A DNA stretch of 64,000 nt from Distichodus sexfasciatus (lineage: Eukaryota > Chordata > Actinopteri > Characiformes > Distichodontidae): assembly GCA_032718565.1 (NCBI GenBank), contig JAVGVS010000094.1, positions 1,181,187 to 1,245,186 on the forward strand. The letters are read 5' to 3'. The notes beneath the pieces are model-generated. The model had not been told where the DNA came from and did no database searches. It saw only the letters and a program-made list of their open reading frames with translations. Shown here piece after piece: positions 45,795 to 59,723 of this stretch. A program made the position numbers and the translations under genes. How positions within the stretch are numbered: the stretch's first letter is position 1; each line of letters opens with the position of its first letter.

Positions 45795-47091
45795 GATAGA
45801 TAGAGGTATATAGATAGATATAGATATATATAGATACAGGGATATATAGATATATATATATCCCACGCTAAATTAAATATTATATGTTGTTATATAAGTT
45901 TACTATTAACGTATTAAACTTATTTAACATAGGGACAATACAGTATATTAAAATGATTAAATTTTAATTAAACTATATTAATCAAATTATTGCTGCTTAT
46001 CTAATTCCCTTATATGGCCATTTGTTCATTCTACAAAAGGCATTACTGCACTTTTTAAATACACAATTTCTACCCACATGCACATGTACACTCATTCAAG
46101 CATAAACTTTTACACATTTTTCCCTTATATTTTATATATGTTATTCTTTCTGTAGCTTTTTTGGTTTGTCGTAAGATGTTAGTTTCTAATTTCCAAATTC
46201 TCTCTTTTAATTTGCAGTCCTAAGATGGTTCAATTAGCATTTTATTACATGTCATACTTGTTATTACTATATATACTGTGAACAAACACATGCAGGTATT
46301 TAAGGCAGATGGGTGATAAGCATAAAGCATAAATGTGGGCAACACACATAATGAAAGTGTAAAATAGCAGGTTGGTGACAAACTGCTGTAGCTGCACTTC
46401 GATTAATAAACTAACTTTTAGGCTTTAACTAATTTACTTTTTATTTAACGCTAAGTTTGTGTTTTTTTTTTTTTTTAAATCACAGACTCTCACCTTCACT
46501 CAACCCGACAGCAGGGTGACAGATTTTGGCTGTTTTCCTGAAATATTTGTTACGACCGGTTGCGATTTAGGCGTTAGTTCACTAGATGGCGTTATATCGT
46601 AATACGTGATCTCATGACGTCATGACAGACGGATTGAAACTGCCAGCTGATGCAGATGCTTAAGAGTCAAAATATCTCACATTTTAATTTTGACTCGATA
46701 CAAACGAATATAAAATGGTAAAAGTATGTTTTAAAAGAAAATTAAAGAAAAGAATTGCGGCATATTATTATATTCACCTGAACAAATGCAAGCCAACTTT
46801 CCCCACAAAAGCAACAGTGAAATTATTAACCATTTCTAACACTGTTATGACAGCCCGGCTATTGTGCAGTGTGTAATTGTTTTGTGATGTGATAATGTCA
46901 TAAAGGTGGGTGCAACAGAGTTTCCATATGAAGGTATTCTTACTAATGCTCTGACAACAACTAATTTGGTTAACCAAAGCAAAAACCAAGATATTCATTC
47001 AAAACTTGTGTGTATCAATACATTTATTCAAAGTCATTAAAAATGGAATCAGTGACTATTCCACAGACATTAGTCAAAATGTTAGTCCTCA
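45086..47091. other. Intergenic, AT-rich
   Basis: (TA)n at about 45747-45790 is followed by GATA-type runs. No supported coding sequence. Confidence 0.45.
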
Positions 47092-48145
<1,054 letters not shown>

Positions 48146-48441
48146 ATAATAATAAACCGTGGAAGTGGTTTAAGAATCTATTTATTATTTTTGGCTGACT
48201 TTATTTGTGCACCAAATCCTATGCATTATAATTATCATTTAATACTTAATTACGTGTTTTTAATTTTTATTTATTTATTTATTTTTTGCAGAATGCAAAC
48301 ATTACACATTACATGCACTAGAAAATGGTTTGTAAAATGTAGTGAAATTGGTTTTGCAATGCTACTATGCTTTCAGGAATGAGAGGCAGGTCCACACAAG
48401 CACGGAGCCAAGCATTTGTGTGTGTGTGTCATGCACTGTCG

Positions 48442-48442
<1 letters not shown>

Positions 48443-48529
<87 letters not shown>
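48443..48529. repeat. (CA)n microsatellite, about 43 units
   Basis: The longest pure CA array in the window. The long His/Thr and Val/Cys ORFs here are artefacts. Confidence 0.97.
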
Positions 48530-51379
48530 CCACGTCTTGCCATCCAAATGATAAATACATTTACTATCTAAACTTTTTTTCCCTCAAGTGACTGGTTTTG
48601 ACCGAATTATGCTGCCTTATGGATTTCCATTATCATGTTATTACGGCTTAACTCTCACATTATTATGGCATGTTTGATGCGTGCTGTATGAATATGGGCA
48701 ATATTATGACAAGATATCATTTACTGGGATAATACTACCTCAATTGCATGCTGAAATGAAAAAGATTAACCTTTTAATTGTACACACAATAGATTTATTT
48801 TACTAAATAAATTGTTAAGGAATAGCAGAGAGGTTTCTAAGGTGTTAACACAGTTATTCCAAACTACGTTTAAGGATAACGAGGGTTGAACGACACATCA
48901 TTTTTACCCTGAGCACCAACGAGTATAAGCAGATATTTAAAAGGTCAAGGTTGCATGGATTTATAGGCCTGGAAGTTTGTGGGACTGAACATGCGCACAA
49001 TTCAATAAGTAGCATATTTCAACAGAACACTTCCCAAGTACAGAAATGTCCTCATAAAGCCACAAAAAATTGACACATCTCTGGGAGAATGATCCCCAGA
49101 ACCCCAGAAGAACACCTTGATGGCGTGATAATGTTCCACTTAAAGTCAAACTGAAATGAGAAAATGATAATTTACTCACAGCATTGCAACACTTGCTGCT
49201 GAATATGATCTGATCAGATTCAAATTAAAACACAGCAATGGCAAGCTGTAGAATCATACATTTTAAATACCAACACCACTAATGACATGCTGCAGTTTTT
49301 GCGTTAAGCAGCTTATTCCTATTAATATTTCAAATCAGTGTAATGGGCTGATATTCTACCTTTTATTTACCTGTCTCTTGCTGCATAACACCTGGAATGT
49401 TGGTTTTAAACTCTCCACTGTTTGGGAATCTGGCCATAGTCCAACATGCAATTATCAGCCTAAGGGATATTTTCACACAGAAACACACAATGGACACACA
49501 AAACACATTTACTTTCTGTACTTTAGGGATATTCCATGTACATAATGACATAAATATTCAAACTTTTTAAGCGAGTGTTTTCCTTATTCCATCCATCTAC
49601 AGTACTATTCATCCATCCATCTCTGCCCCACATATCCATCTGCAACGGTCACTGCTCACCCTAAATATCTGACCATCTATCCACAGCATTTATAAATAAA
49701 CAGACAGAAATATAAGTTGGTGTTAGTATAGATTGATGAAATGGATGGATGTATTAATAGACATTTGGTCAGATGGATGGGATAGATAACAAACACAGAT
49801 AAATGGAATGTCGGGACTGTGGTAGTGTTACTGATGACTAGATGGATGAATAGATGAAGGATGGATGAATGTAGATAAGAAAGGTGGATGGATGGAGGAC
49901 AGATGATAGATATATACAGCATGGCATAACATCTTTTAGTATAAACTGCATCATTTTGACATTTGCCAGCAGCGAACACACTTGGAGAAATAACAATAAT
50001 ATGTCACAAATGTATAAAAATGTATAAAACAAAATTTTCCTAACCCTTTCATGCACAGCATCCACAGAGTGGGTTTCAATTAGCGCCTCCCAATGCGTCC
50101 ATGAATGAGTTAAAAAGTCATACTAAAAGTCTACAAGATGCTCATAATGACAGTATGGTGTGGTAATATTGTAAAAATATGAATTACAAAATCTATAAAG
50201 GTAATTTTTATTGCTTTTTGGTGAAACCCAAGTTTGTGAAGGGCACATGTAATATTTACATCAATATACAGAAGTTAATAAAGTCTTGAGTCACACTTTA
50301 TTTCTTCATATTTTGCTTCCTCAGAACCAGACTTTCTTGTACTCAAGACTTTTGCACAGTAGCTACTGTATATTTATGTAAATATTACTTACTGCATTCA
50401 TGAGGGTTTTGCAAAAAAGTAAAAGAAATTATACTTGATCATTGGGAGTGAAACATCTTGAAACAATTTACGGCAATTTATTTTTCCCCATTTTTTTGAA
50501 TATCAAATGTTACTTTCCTCCCATTCAGTCTACCTCTGCTGCATATAATCTAACATATTAAATGCCACTTAAGAAGTAATTTTTCCTAAATTTGAGATGC
50601 ACATTTTTTGGGGGTGGCACTGTAGAATAATGCCAGCCAGTAACACCACCCTCAAGTGAACGCTGCACCAGTTCTGAAAGGTCTGACTTGGCTCAGCTGA
50701 GCTGCGGAATTTTGGGCCCAATGCTTTCTGAAAAGCAGCGCGGCCTTGTCTGTGAAACGACCTCTAACGCAGACACGCATCACGCTGCAGCAAACGAAGA
50801 CGAGGGTGGAACGTTTGACCAAGTTGACTGCTGTGTAAACACTCGGGCTTGTGGGTCAAGCTGGCTGGAGAAAGTGTGCTTTCAACAAACTGTGCAAAAA
50901 CTTAAAAAACCTGGACGAGGGGGTGACAATTTTTGCTCACTATCACAGTACTTAAGCATCACAGTAATAGTAATACTAACAACTAGAGATGCATTACCAC
51001 AAGTAAATACCCATATGATTTCTCAAGTTTTGTAGCTGTGGCCGAATAGAAAGACTTTGCTTAAAATGCATTGAAGTGAATGGGGAAAGAATTTAGGATG
51101 ATGAAAGCAATGCAAAAAGACGAAAAGTGGTAGAAACAGATTGAAGTGTGTGTTCAGTGAGGTGGTCTGAGGTGGTGTAAGAACCGTTTGGAAACAGGTG
51201 AAGGAAAGCTGTCGAGTCCCAAATCCCACGTATTCTTAATGTGAGAAATGAATTGCCTTTTGGTGAAAATAAATGACAGGGGAAAAAAAAGGATGAAGTA
51301 GAAGAGTGTAGGACAGTTACGTAACAGACAACACTGAGAACTGTTAGTAGTGTATTTATTAAAAATATACATTTTGTAA
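48530..51379. other. Intergenic, no gene supported
   Basis: GATG-type imperfect repeats lie at about 49722-49912 and a CATC-type run near 49590-49670. The 115-codon ORF at 50688-51035 has no recognisable motif or splice context. Confidence 0.4.
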
Positions 51380-51638
51380 AAATAATTACTTAGCAATGAT
51401 AAAAAATATGTACATTTAAATATTATATTATACAACTGTAGAACTGAAGACTAACCAATAAGGTAATGTTTTTAACATGCAATGCAATTAAATTCCATGT
51501 AAGTAGATTCTATTCCTACCTAAGAACAAATCACAAACAAGAACATATTAGCGTATGTCAGAATCTTCATAAAAAATTGCATAAATGGGTTTTAAGAACA
51601 AATTTCTTCTTAAGAACCTTTGGTGAATGAAACCCAAT
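51380..51638. repeat. MITE-like repeat, copy 1 of 3
   Basis: It shares the CAACTGTAGAACTGAAGA block, the TTCCTACCTAAGAACAAATC block and the CTTTGGTGAATGAAACCC end with 59482-59723 and 60886-61087. Confidence 0.6.
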
Positions 51639-51759
51639 AAGTACAGTACGACATTATGGAGTACAGTATATCGTTATAGAAATATAATCTAAACAGTCTT
51701 TTAAGTACGTGTTTTATGTCACCTCAACGGCCATGCAGATCCTACCCACAATGCATTGC

Positions 51760-52421
51760 TAGGGCCCTATGATTTACGCCATGCGGAAAACGCGGACGGA
51801 ATCGCGGAATTCAACAAATAAAATGGAACTGTTGTAAAACACGGAATGTCGATAAATTGGCTGATATCGTAAAAGTGCTAAGCAAGAGTTTCTAATACAT
51901 GGTGCCCCCTGTAATGCAGCACATTTGTTGATATGGACCTGCCCCACACACACAAACGCACAGACACAAAAGGGGGGGAAACGCCAACTGTCATTATGGC
52001 AAAGAGGCTGAAACAATCAAGTCCTCAAAAAATATTATGGAATTCCGACTCTAAAGAAGTTTAGGAGAAAATAACGTTCAACCATTTTTATGAATCGGAG
52101 AACAACTTTTGTAAGTTTTGCTGTGCCAATACCTATAGACTAAAAATTCGCAAAGCAGAACACGTCACATCAGAAACGTTTCGTTTTGCATGAAAAAATG
52201 AATGTTTTTGGTTGTTTACAGGTAGATGTTCTGCTGAACCCCAGCACTTTGTTGACGTTGAACGTGAGATTCTTTTCCTATTGCATCGTTCTTTTTTTCC
52301 CCATCCACTCTATAACTAGACACTTTTTAGGTAAATAAATGTGATTATTACGTAAAACACGGGATTCAGAAGAATTAAAATAGAATTTAGGAAAGAACAA
52401 AACGGATTTCATAGGGCCCTA
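51760..52421. mobile_element. Second copy of the TAGGGCCCTATGA transposon
   Basis: The ends are TAGGGCCCTATGATTTACGC and CGGATTTCATAGGGCCCTA. The exact 6-bp duplication CATTGC is at 51754-51759 and 52422-52427. It contains a broken frame starting ATG at 51996 (MAKRLKQSSPQKILWNSDSK, then a stop). Further on comes a Cys-x2-Cys...His stretch (FCKFCCANTY) that may be the remnant of a BED-like zinc finger. It lies about 120 bases past the ptges stop, perhaps inside its 3' UTR. Confidence 0.85.
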
Positions 52422-52539
52422 CATTGCCTAACTTTCAGCATCACATTCCGCCACATTTCTCACGATGACCAACGTTTACATTCTGCAAGTTCTTTACGCT
52501 AACCTGAAAAATCAGCATAGCGGATAACATGGCCCGTCT

Positions 52540-52789
52540 TCAGGCGTACGACGCCACAGCGATACTGATCTGGGTCGCCATGGAGAAGCAGGGCACCTGG
52601 GCGATGGTGTAGGCCAACGAGCGCGTGGGCGGTTTCAGGGCGAACAGATAGGCGACGCTGTGCACCAGACGAGCCAGGAAGAAGACGAGGAAGTGAACGC
52701 GCGCCACCGCTAGCGTCGGCTCGGTCAGGCAGTAGATGGCACCCAAGAAAAGGAAGGGGAAAATGTTCTCCATGTCGTTGCAATGGGCT
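52540..52789 (-). CDS. ptges: ptges exon 3 and stop
   Basis: It begins after TTTTAG and encodes AHCNDMENIFPF to IAVASYA. TGA is at 52540-52542. Confidence 0.96.
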
Positions 52790-55700
52790 CTAAAACAAAA
52801 AAAAAAACAACAATTAGTGCTGGGCGTCATGACGTCAAAGCAATATCTCGATTAATCGGACGCGGTCGCGATTACGATTAAATTGAACGCATTTTATGGT
52901 TTTGGTCGTTTTTGGCCTCGCAGTTCACAATGTTTGTACTGTAAATATGCTCAACTTTAAAAGTTGCACAGGCACTCGCTTACAGTCTTTTCTTCCAAAA
53001 TATCACAGGCTTTAACTGTGTGGATACACTTCTACATGCAAGTACAGGAATGACTTCACATCTGGTTCAGATCAGAGACTTGAGTCAGCTACTTGGCTCC
53101 GTGCCCAAAATCCTGAAGTCGGGCGGCGTTATGAAAGCTCAGACGAAATCTTTCACTTAAAATGTGAGTGTTGACTTTGTTAAATCATGTGCCAAACGCA
53201 TCACATTCCAACAACTCCAGAATTGGTCATAGCACCGGGAAGTAAAAACTCAACTGCTGCTAGTAAAAATACATCTTGTCCTCTCGCAGTGTTTCCCAGA
53301 ATTTCATGAGTACCAAAACCCTGCATTACTCAACTTCCTCAGTTCCCAAATGCTGTGCTTTTTCTGCTTTTTATACTTCCCTCACATTTCTGGAAGGAAA
53401 TAAATCGCCTTTATCTTTTTTCTTTCCCTTTTTGTGAAGAGCTGTCATACGGCACTAATCCCAAAGCAGATATCAAGACGACGTGGTTATATAATAACAT
53501 GTTAAAAGCATCATTATCATTTTGTGGGGACAAAAATTATGCTTGTAGTGGAATGTTTTAGCTAGGTATTTGTCATTGTGAACACAGCACAGCACGCCAC
53601 CACGAAATGTGATCTTTGTCCGGTGCCTGGGGAGCAGTGCGCCTTGCTCATGAGTACCTCTGTGGTACCTTTACCGTTCAGGGATTTGAACCAGCAACCT
53701 TCTGATCACAGGACCACCTTCCAAACTGTTATTCTACCAACTGCCAGTTTAGGAAATGCCATTAAACAGCATTATTGCGGCTCCTGTTTCTTTTTGTTGC
53801 TTGGCTACAAATGGATTCTGATTCCATATATAACATCAACACGATGCTAATTTTCATAGTCCAAATTAGACTACACTTAAACAATACATACAGCAGACTG
53901 GTTCTTACAAATCACAACCACAACATTACCTGGATTTGCAATCCCACCTACACACACCGACACCTACGTTACTAAACCTCCCTGCTTACTGAGCTAATCT
54001 GGCCAACTCAGAAATAAAGACAAGTTTTGAAACTGTAAATCCTGGAAGAAGCTTTTTAAAAAGAGGTTTGGTAATGACATTACCTGCATAAAACATGCAC
54101 CAAGTTTGGGCAAAAACATCTCAGCTCAAGGCCAATCAGAAAATGAACTCAATAGGAGTTAATTTGACGGTCTGATGCAACGTCTGATCCAATGTCTTTG
54201 CGTATTTTGATAAATCATAACATCTGATCGGTGAGAATTAGTTTGAATAATGACAGTAGAAAGTGCAGTTCTGAACATCTTTCTGATGTCAAAGTTGTGT
54301 TTCTTCATTGTCGGCTGCTGAATAAAAGCATTTTTGAATGCGCTTATTGCTGAGCCTTGTTTCAAAACCAGACAACGTTTTGCAAGTTCTCTGGCATCAC
54401 AACATGACACAGATCACAGCAGGTGCTTATTCTTTGATGTATACCACAGATTGTTATTATAAAGAAATGTAATATCACAAAAACATGCAAACAAAGTGAA
54501 GTGTCTCAACCTGCTCAAAAGCCACTGTTTTGTGGAAGGGGATAGAATTGCTGAAGGGACTGGACTTTCAGGGAGCCAATCTGGACTAGAGTCAAGTGAA
54601 ACATCAGGGTTTGTTTATAGAGGCCGTCCAAAATCCTTTCCCCCCATCTGTTTTTTTTCTTTCTTCTATTAATTTTATGTTTTTGACCTTTTTTTTCATA
54701 AAGTCTAAATGAAGTCCTATTATCCACACAAAAACCAGAATGGAAATTTCAGGTGAGAAAGGGAGCACACTAAATTATGAGGTTAAAATAATGACCTACT
54801 GAGCCTGAACACATCATTAAAATGTGGGATTGTTTCTAGAATTTAGGCCAACAAACTCATTCCAGATCGCACACAAACTGTCTATTTTTAAAGCTGTCCT
54901 TACGTGTCTTTCCACTTAAATCAACAGAAGGTTGGTTGGAACAGATGTAGGAAAGGTGGAATTTTGCGGAAAGAAAAATAAAATCTGTCACAACTCATTT
55001 CCCCAGCAAGCTCGGACAGAGTCCAAATAACAGCCCCAAGAGAATTTTTATCTGCAGAGTCAGACGAATAAAACATCACAGAGGAAGGAAAGGTGAACTT
55101 ATCTCCAGCGAGGACCTGTTCATTTCCTGAGTTAATGAAATCTGGTATTGGGGCACAGCAATGCGAGATGATGCAGAGATATTTTTAAAATCATATCAAA
55201 GTTTTAAATGCTCAGTTTGAACTCTCATGAAGTTCTAACCAACTCTGCTGAAGTACTTTAGCAACCATTTTGAGGTTCTACTCTAAAGACAATTTAATGT
55301 TAAGTATTGAGCCCACCTGTTCTCATTGCTTATCATAATTTAATCTGAATAGAAACCTTCAAATCATAAGGGAATGCATCTTAGATAAAACCTCTGTAAA
55401 GAAAATCAATCAATCAGTCTATCCATCCATCCATCTTAAACCCACTAGCAGAACTCTCCCAGTGGGCGGTAAAGCCAACTTAATGGTAAATAGCAAAAGT
55501 TGGCATCAATTAAATGAGCAAGTCACTTCTTTATGTTATCCATCCGTGATGCCCAGCCAACATAAGAACATTCCTACTGTAAATGCCCTCTAATTGATTC
55601 TGTAATGGAATAGGCTAGGCTAAATCCTGACAGAAACCATTAAACCATGGGGAAAGTTGCTTAAATAAAACCATTGTGTTAGTCTAGTGCGATGCCAATG

Positions 55701-56803
55701 TGGAAAACATAGTGAAGCATTGACATGAAAAGTACCTAATGATTTCTTAAGATATATTTTAGCAATAGCAAAGCCTCTGTTGTGTAAGTAAGGTACTTTT
55801 GTGCGTTATGCATCCATCTTCTGTGTGTTATGAAAGCTTTTCTAGTGGTTTGCACTGGTAGGTATTAAATCTGGCTATTAGCTATGACTGAGCAATATAA
55901 GCTGACCCCAAATCACACACAAGATGCGTCAACGTGACATTTTTAAAGCTGTCATTATATAGATTTCCACTTAAATCAACAGAAGGTAGTGATATAGCAA
56001 AGGAGGAAAGTTTGCAGAAAGAAAAATCACCAGTTTTCCTCTGTCACACCTCATTTCCCCGGCAAGCTTGGACAAAGCCCAAATAACAGTCTGACGAACA
56101 TAATGTATTATATTGCAATATATTGCATGTCATGGTGCTGTGCATTGTTTGAAAAGGAAACTTTAGAAATATATTATTTTAATAGGTTTTAAGTTGTTTC
56201 TGTGCAATTAGACTCAAATAAAAGCAATGTTAATGTGTGACTTGTTTTTGAGTAAAACTGTATATTGTGATTTGGTCTAAAAAAAAAATCTAATCATCCC
56301 CTAGTTGCCCTAGCTGCAAGAATATAAATTCACCCAGAACTATTTAATTTAAAGTACAGGTTTTGTTTGATTGCTCATTCATCTGTTTGCCTATGATTTT
56401 ATCTCTAAATCAGTTTTAAACATAGTTAAAAGAGTATTTCTCTACCTCCTGCACCGCTCCACGTCAGGATCGCTGCGGCAAAACTTTTCCCCTCCGTGTC
56501 TCAAAGCGTCCTCCGGGTTAGCGAAAGCCTGTCCAAAATAACAATTTCGTCAAACAAAACCACCTTGCCACTTCATAAAACCTTTTTCAACCTTTGTTAG
56601 ACGGGGATGATTGTTTTACTTGAGTACTTCCAGGCACAGAGACGTTTTTAAACAAACCTTCACGACGCAAAATAAAGTGACTTTTGAGTTCCTACCTTTT
56701 TCCTCAGCCTCACTTGTCCAGTAACAATGGCGATGATGTACATCTTTAATATCAAAAGTATGCTGTAAAAGACGAAGCAGGAGAAAACAGGGCTTTCCAG
56801 CAT
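52540..56803 (-). CDS. ptges: Microsomal prostaglandin E synthase 1 (PTGES), three exons
   Basis: This glutathione-dependent MAPEG-family membrane enzyme of the ER isomerises PGH2 to PGE2 downstream of cyclooxygenases. Exons on the minus strand are 56696-56803, 56446-56528 and 52540-52789. The junctions are in phase and give 146 aa (human 152). The sequence runs MLESPVFSCFVFYSILLILK, MYIIAIVTGQVRLRKK, AFANPEDALRHGG, CRSDPDVERC, AHCNDMENIFPFLFLG, HFLVFFLARLVHSVAYLF and TRSLAYTIAQVPC. Residues matching human catalytic and glutathione-contact positions are present: Asp43 (human 49), His66 (72), Glu71 (77), Arg104 (110), Arg120 (126), Ser121 (127) and Tyr124 (130). The start corresponds to a Met just downstream of the human initiator, so the N terminus is slightly shorter. 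Four membrane helices are expected. Confidence 0.96.
53577..53760 (-). repeat. tRNA-derived SINE in ptges intron 2
   Basis: Same family as 42277-42505, inverted. It shows the CACAATGACAAA tail complement near 53575 and the GGTTGCTGGTTCAAATCCC head complement near 53690. Confidence 0.7.
54865..56096. repeat. Duplicated 180-bp segment in ptges intron 2
   Basis: 54865-55044 and 55909-56096 share TTTTTAAAGCTGTC, TTTCCACTTAAATCAACAGA, CTCATTTCCCC-GCAAGCT and CAAATAACAG in the same order. The copies are 1.04 kb apart in the same orientation. Confidence 0.75.
56446..56528 (-). CDS. ptges: ptges exon 2
   Basis: 83 nt. It encodes AFANPEDALRHGGEKFCRSD then PDVERCR, and ends AG, which completes Arg with exon 3. 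The donor is GTAGAG. Confidence 0.95.
56696..56803 (-). CDS. ptges: ptges exon 1
   Basis: ATG at 56801-56803. 36 codons end RLRKK before GTAGGA on the minus strand. Confidence 0.95.
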
Positions 56804-56935
56804 GGTGTCTTTTATCTTTCAAACACACTAACACTAAAAACCACTCTTTCTCCCTCACACACACACACGCGCGGTTCTAGAAAAGTGGTTAGGGACGGCG
56901 AAGCGCCGCCGGTTTTACAAGCCAGACCCAAACTG
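56804..56935 (-). promoter_or_regulatory. ptges: ptges 5' UTR and proximal promoter region
   Basis: Upstream of the ATG on the minus strand is a (GT)n(GC)n stretch, then a CpG-rich patch containing GGCGGCGCTTCGCCGTCCC. No TATA box is evident. Confidence 0.4.
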
Positions 56936-57184
56936 CTGTTTTTTTTTAAAAACGGAATCTCCACTTTCACTCACCAAACAATAAACAATGTTCTATTTAC
57001 AAGCCACAATAAAGCAACGTTTAGTCATCTTTTCGTCATCATTTCCTCATTTCCCCACATATTCCTCATGTTTGCCTCAACATGGAAAGTTGCTGCTCAC
57101 CGCCAACATAGTCCGACATGACAGAGATGACGTATAGGTCGTGAATTTTGTGGCTCAGACACATTTTTGGAAAATAAAGTCTAA

Positions 57185-57960
57185 AAGGATACATGTCTGC
57201 GTTGTTTATTATGTGGAAAAAAATAGTGTATTCAAGCATATTTATAAAAGTATACTTCATGCAAACAGTATACTTCAACAAAGTGTATTATTTTTGGGGT
57301 AGATTTATTAAACTCATTTAAATCATACTAAAACTAATTTCTACATTATTAAAAAATACATTAAGTGCTACTTTTAAAGTGTATTTTAAATGAATTAATA
57401 CAATTAAACAAAGAGCGGTACTTGCAATGTATTTAAGTGTACTCAAGCAAGCATGTGCATTTTAGTGCTAATTTATTTAAGTTAGAGTGAAACATTTAAA
57501 TTTACATAAATTGTAATAACTCCATAAACGAATATGGGACAAAATATTGCTGTTAACGTATACTTAAAATGTATTAATGCAACTTAAATTTACAATTAAT
57601 TGATGTAAAATACATTTTAAATACATTAAAGTGCTACTTTTGAGCACTTTCTTTTCAACCACTTAAGACTTTAGTAATGCTAAAGCATGGCTATTAATAT
57701 ATTTGCGATAAATTTTAAGCATACCCTAAAGTGTGTATGAAATTAAAGTTTTCACATACCCAAATTGTTACTAAACATCGTTTAGTTGACTTATATTGCT
57801 TCAAAATACACCTAAAATTACTTAGTGTTGTTGATGACAAGTGTACTTCTATTCAAGTGCTATTTAAATTATAATAAATGCAAAATAAACTTTTTGCATA
57901 CTAAGGTTGGTTGTATACAAAAGTACAATGTAAGTGTTTTTTTTTTTTTAAATATCAAGA
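57185..57960. repeat. Array of degenerate AGTATACTT / AAGTGTATTTTAA motifs
   Basis: Variants of AAGTGTATTT, AAAGTGCTACTTTT and AGTATACTTC recur about every 40-60 bases on both strands. It looks like a decayed satellite or repeat-derived element. Confidence 0.55.
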
Positions 57961-58086
57961 AAATGCATTTTTTTCATACGTCTGGTAACCAAAGCACTCT
58001 ATCGATACACTTCATCTCGGGATCATGGCTTAACTTATCTTGTTTATTTTCTTGAGATGTCAACCCTAACGAAAGTTGTTAATGTC

Positions 58087-58095
<9 letters not shown>

Positions 58096-58124
<29 letters not shown>

Positions 58125-58171
58125 CAATGTTCTATTTACATATACATCACAAAAAGTTAATCAAGTTTTAG

Positions 58172-58249
<78 letters not shown>

Positions 58250-58264
58250 GTGTATATATATAAA
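58096..58264. repeat. (GT)n and (TA)n microsatellites within a short inverted repeat
   Basis: GT tract at 58096-58118 and TA array at 58178-58240. The arms CATCACAAAAAGTTAATCAAG and CTTGATTTACTTTTTGTGATG flank the TA array as an inverted repeat. Confidence 0.85.
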
Positions 58265-59481
58265 ACTTGATTTACTTTTTGTGATGTCAATATATTCATT
58301 TCTTCTGTAAGATCCAAATCACAGGCCACATTTTTGGAATCTCCATATAAGATAGGCTCAAGTTCATGATTCTTATCTTGTGTTCCCCAGACCTTGATTT
58401 AACAAAGTTATTTTCTCTGTATCACCAATTAATTTTCTAGTGATATGGACTTAAATAGGTTATCTTGAATATACAAGATACAAGAAAAAATAGCACTAAT
58501 GAGTAAGATCTTACAGTTATATATTAGAGGAAGAACAAAAATGTACATTAACATGTAAGTGATGCTCAGTTCCTCATTCTCCAGGCCATACCACACATTA
58601 CTTACACAGACCTACATTAAGAAAGAAGTAAAAGGGTCTAAACGTAGATTATAGTAGAAAGAAACAGAACAGAGATATAATGATAATGTAATATTAAAGT
58701 AAAGATCTGGTCAATAAGTCAGATGGATTTTAAGAATTACTCTTTGTGTTATGTTGTTTGACCAAGGTGGAAAACATCAACAAATCAATGTAAGGAGCTT
58801 TGAAATACTCGCTGTATGGAACTGGAAAAGACCAGTAATCTGTGGTCGACAAAGAAGACAGGATGTTTCCTGAAGCTTGTTGCAACATCTACGGAAATGA
58901 GCAAGATGGATCTTGTAGATGGAAGTGAATCCTCTTATACTTACGTTGCTTATCAGCAGGATTCGTAGACTAATAAATATTCTCAGTAAGCAATCATGTC
59001 GGCAAAAATGATTTATTCCTGTGACTTGTCGATGAGCGTATATGTGATATTAAATTCATGTACATAACACTCAGACCACAACACTGCAAACATTGGACAA
59101 CAATCACAACATGCACAATTGTTTTCAGTCATCTTAATTGTTTCCAGTGCGGCTTCTGTGAATCTTTGCCTCACTGTAACAAGAATCCGTATCTTTGGCA
59201 TTAATATCATTTCCATTCTGCAATTAAGAATACTTTTAAAAAGGTTGTATTCAAGTTTTCTTTAAAGCTATTGCAGCAAAGATGGACAAGGTAGTACATG
59301 GTGGAGATGATGAGTGTGCTGGTGATGAAAAAGATTAGATTATTATTTTCTATTTCCAAAGATTAAACATTCCAAACTTGATGCCAGCTCAGAGAAAACC
59401 CCCAAAACATTACTGCCCTTAAACAGAAATGGAGATGAAGAGAGTGCTGGCATTTGGTGTGTTGAAGAAGATACGATTATT
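58265..59481. other. Intergenic, no gene seen
   Basis: No coding sequence or known repeat is recognised. Confidence 0.4.
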
Positions 59482-59723
59482 GGGCCTCATTCACCAAGTC
59501 ATTTTTCTCAAATTTGTGCTTAAGAAAGCTAAGATATTTAAATAGTAGAATATTATACAGCTGTTAAACTAAAGAAAACCAAATAAGCTAATGTTTGGCA
59601 CAAACAGGCATGCAGTACAATTTACATAATTGCTCTTAGCCTTCTTACCTAGGTAAGATGTCACTTTTTACTTTCTTGCGTAAGTATGTAAGTGGATCTT
59701 AAGAACTGTTGGTGAATGAGGCC
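59482..59723. mobile_element. MITE, copy 2 of 3, TIR GGGCCTCATTCACCAA
   Basis: The ends are GGGCCTCATTCACCAA and TTGGTGAATGAGGCC, a near-perfect inverted repeat. The internal blocks are the same as at 51380 and 60886. Confidence 0.75.

Noticed and set aside
50688..51035. 115-codon plus-strand ORF
   Set aside because: It is not low complexity, but shows no known motif, splice signals or neighbouring exons. This is expected by chance in 64 kb.
52814..52880. hAT-like terminus TAGTGCTGGGCGTCATGACG in ptges intron 2
   Set aside because: No matching inverse end or target duplication was found nearby, so it is at most an eroded fragment.
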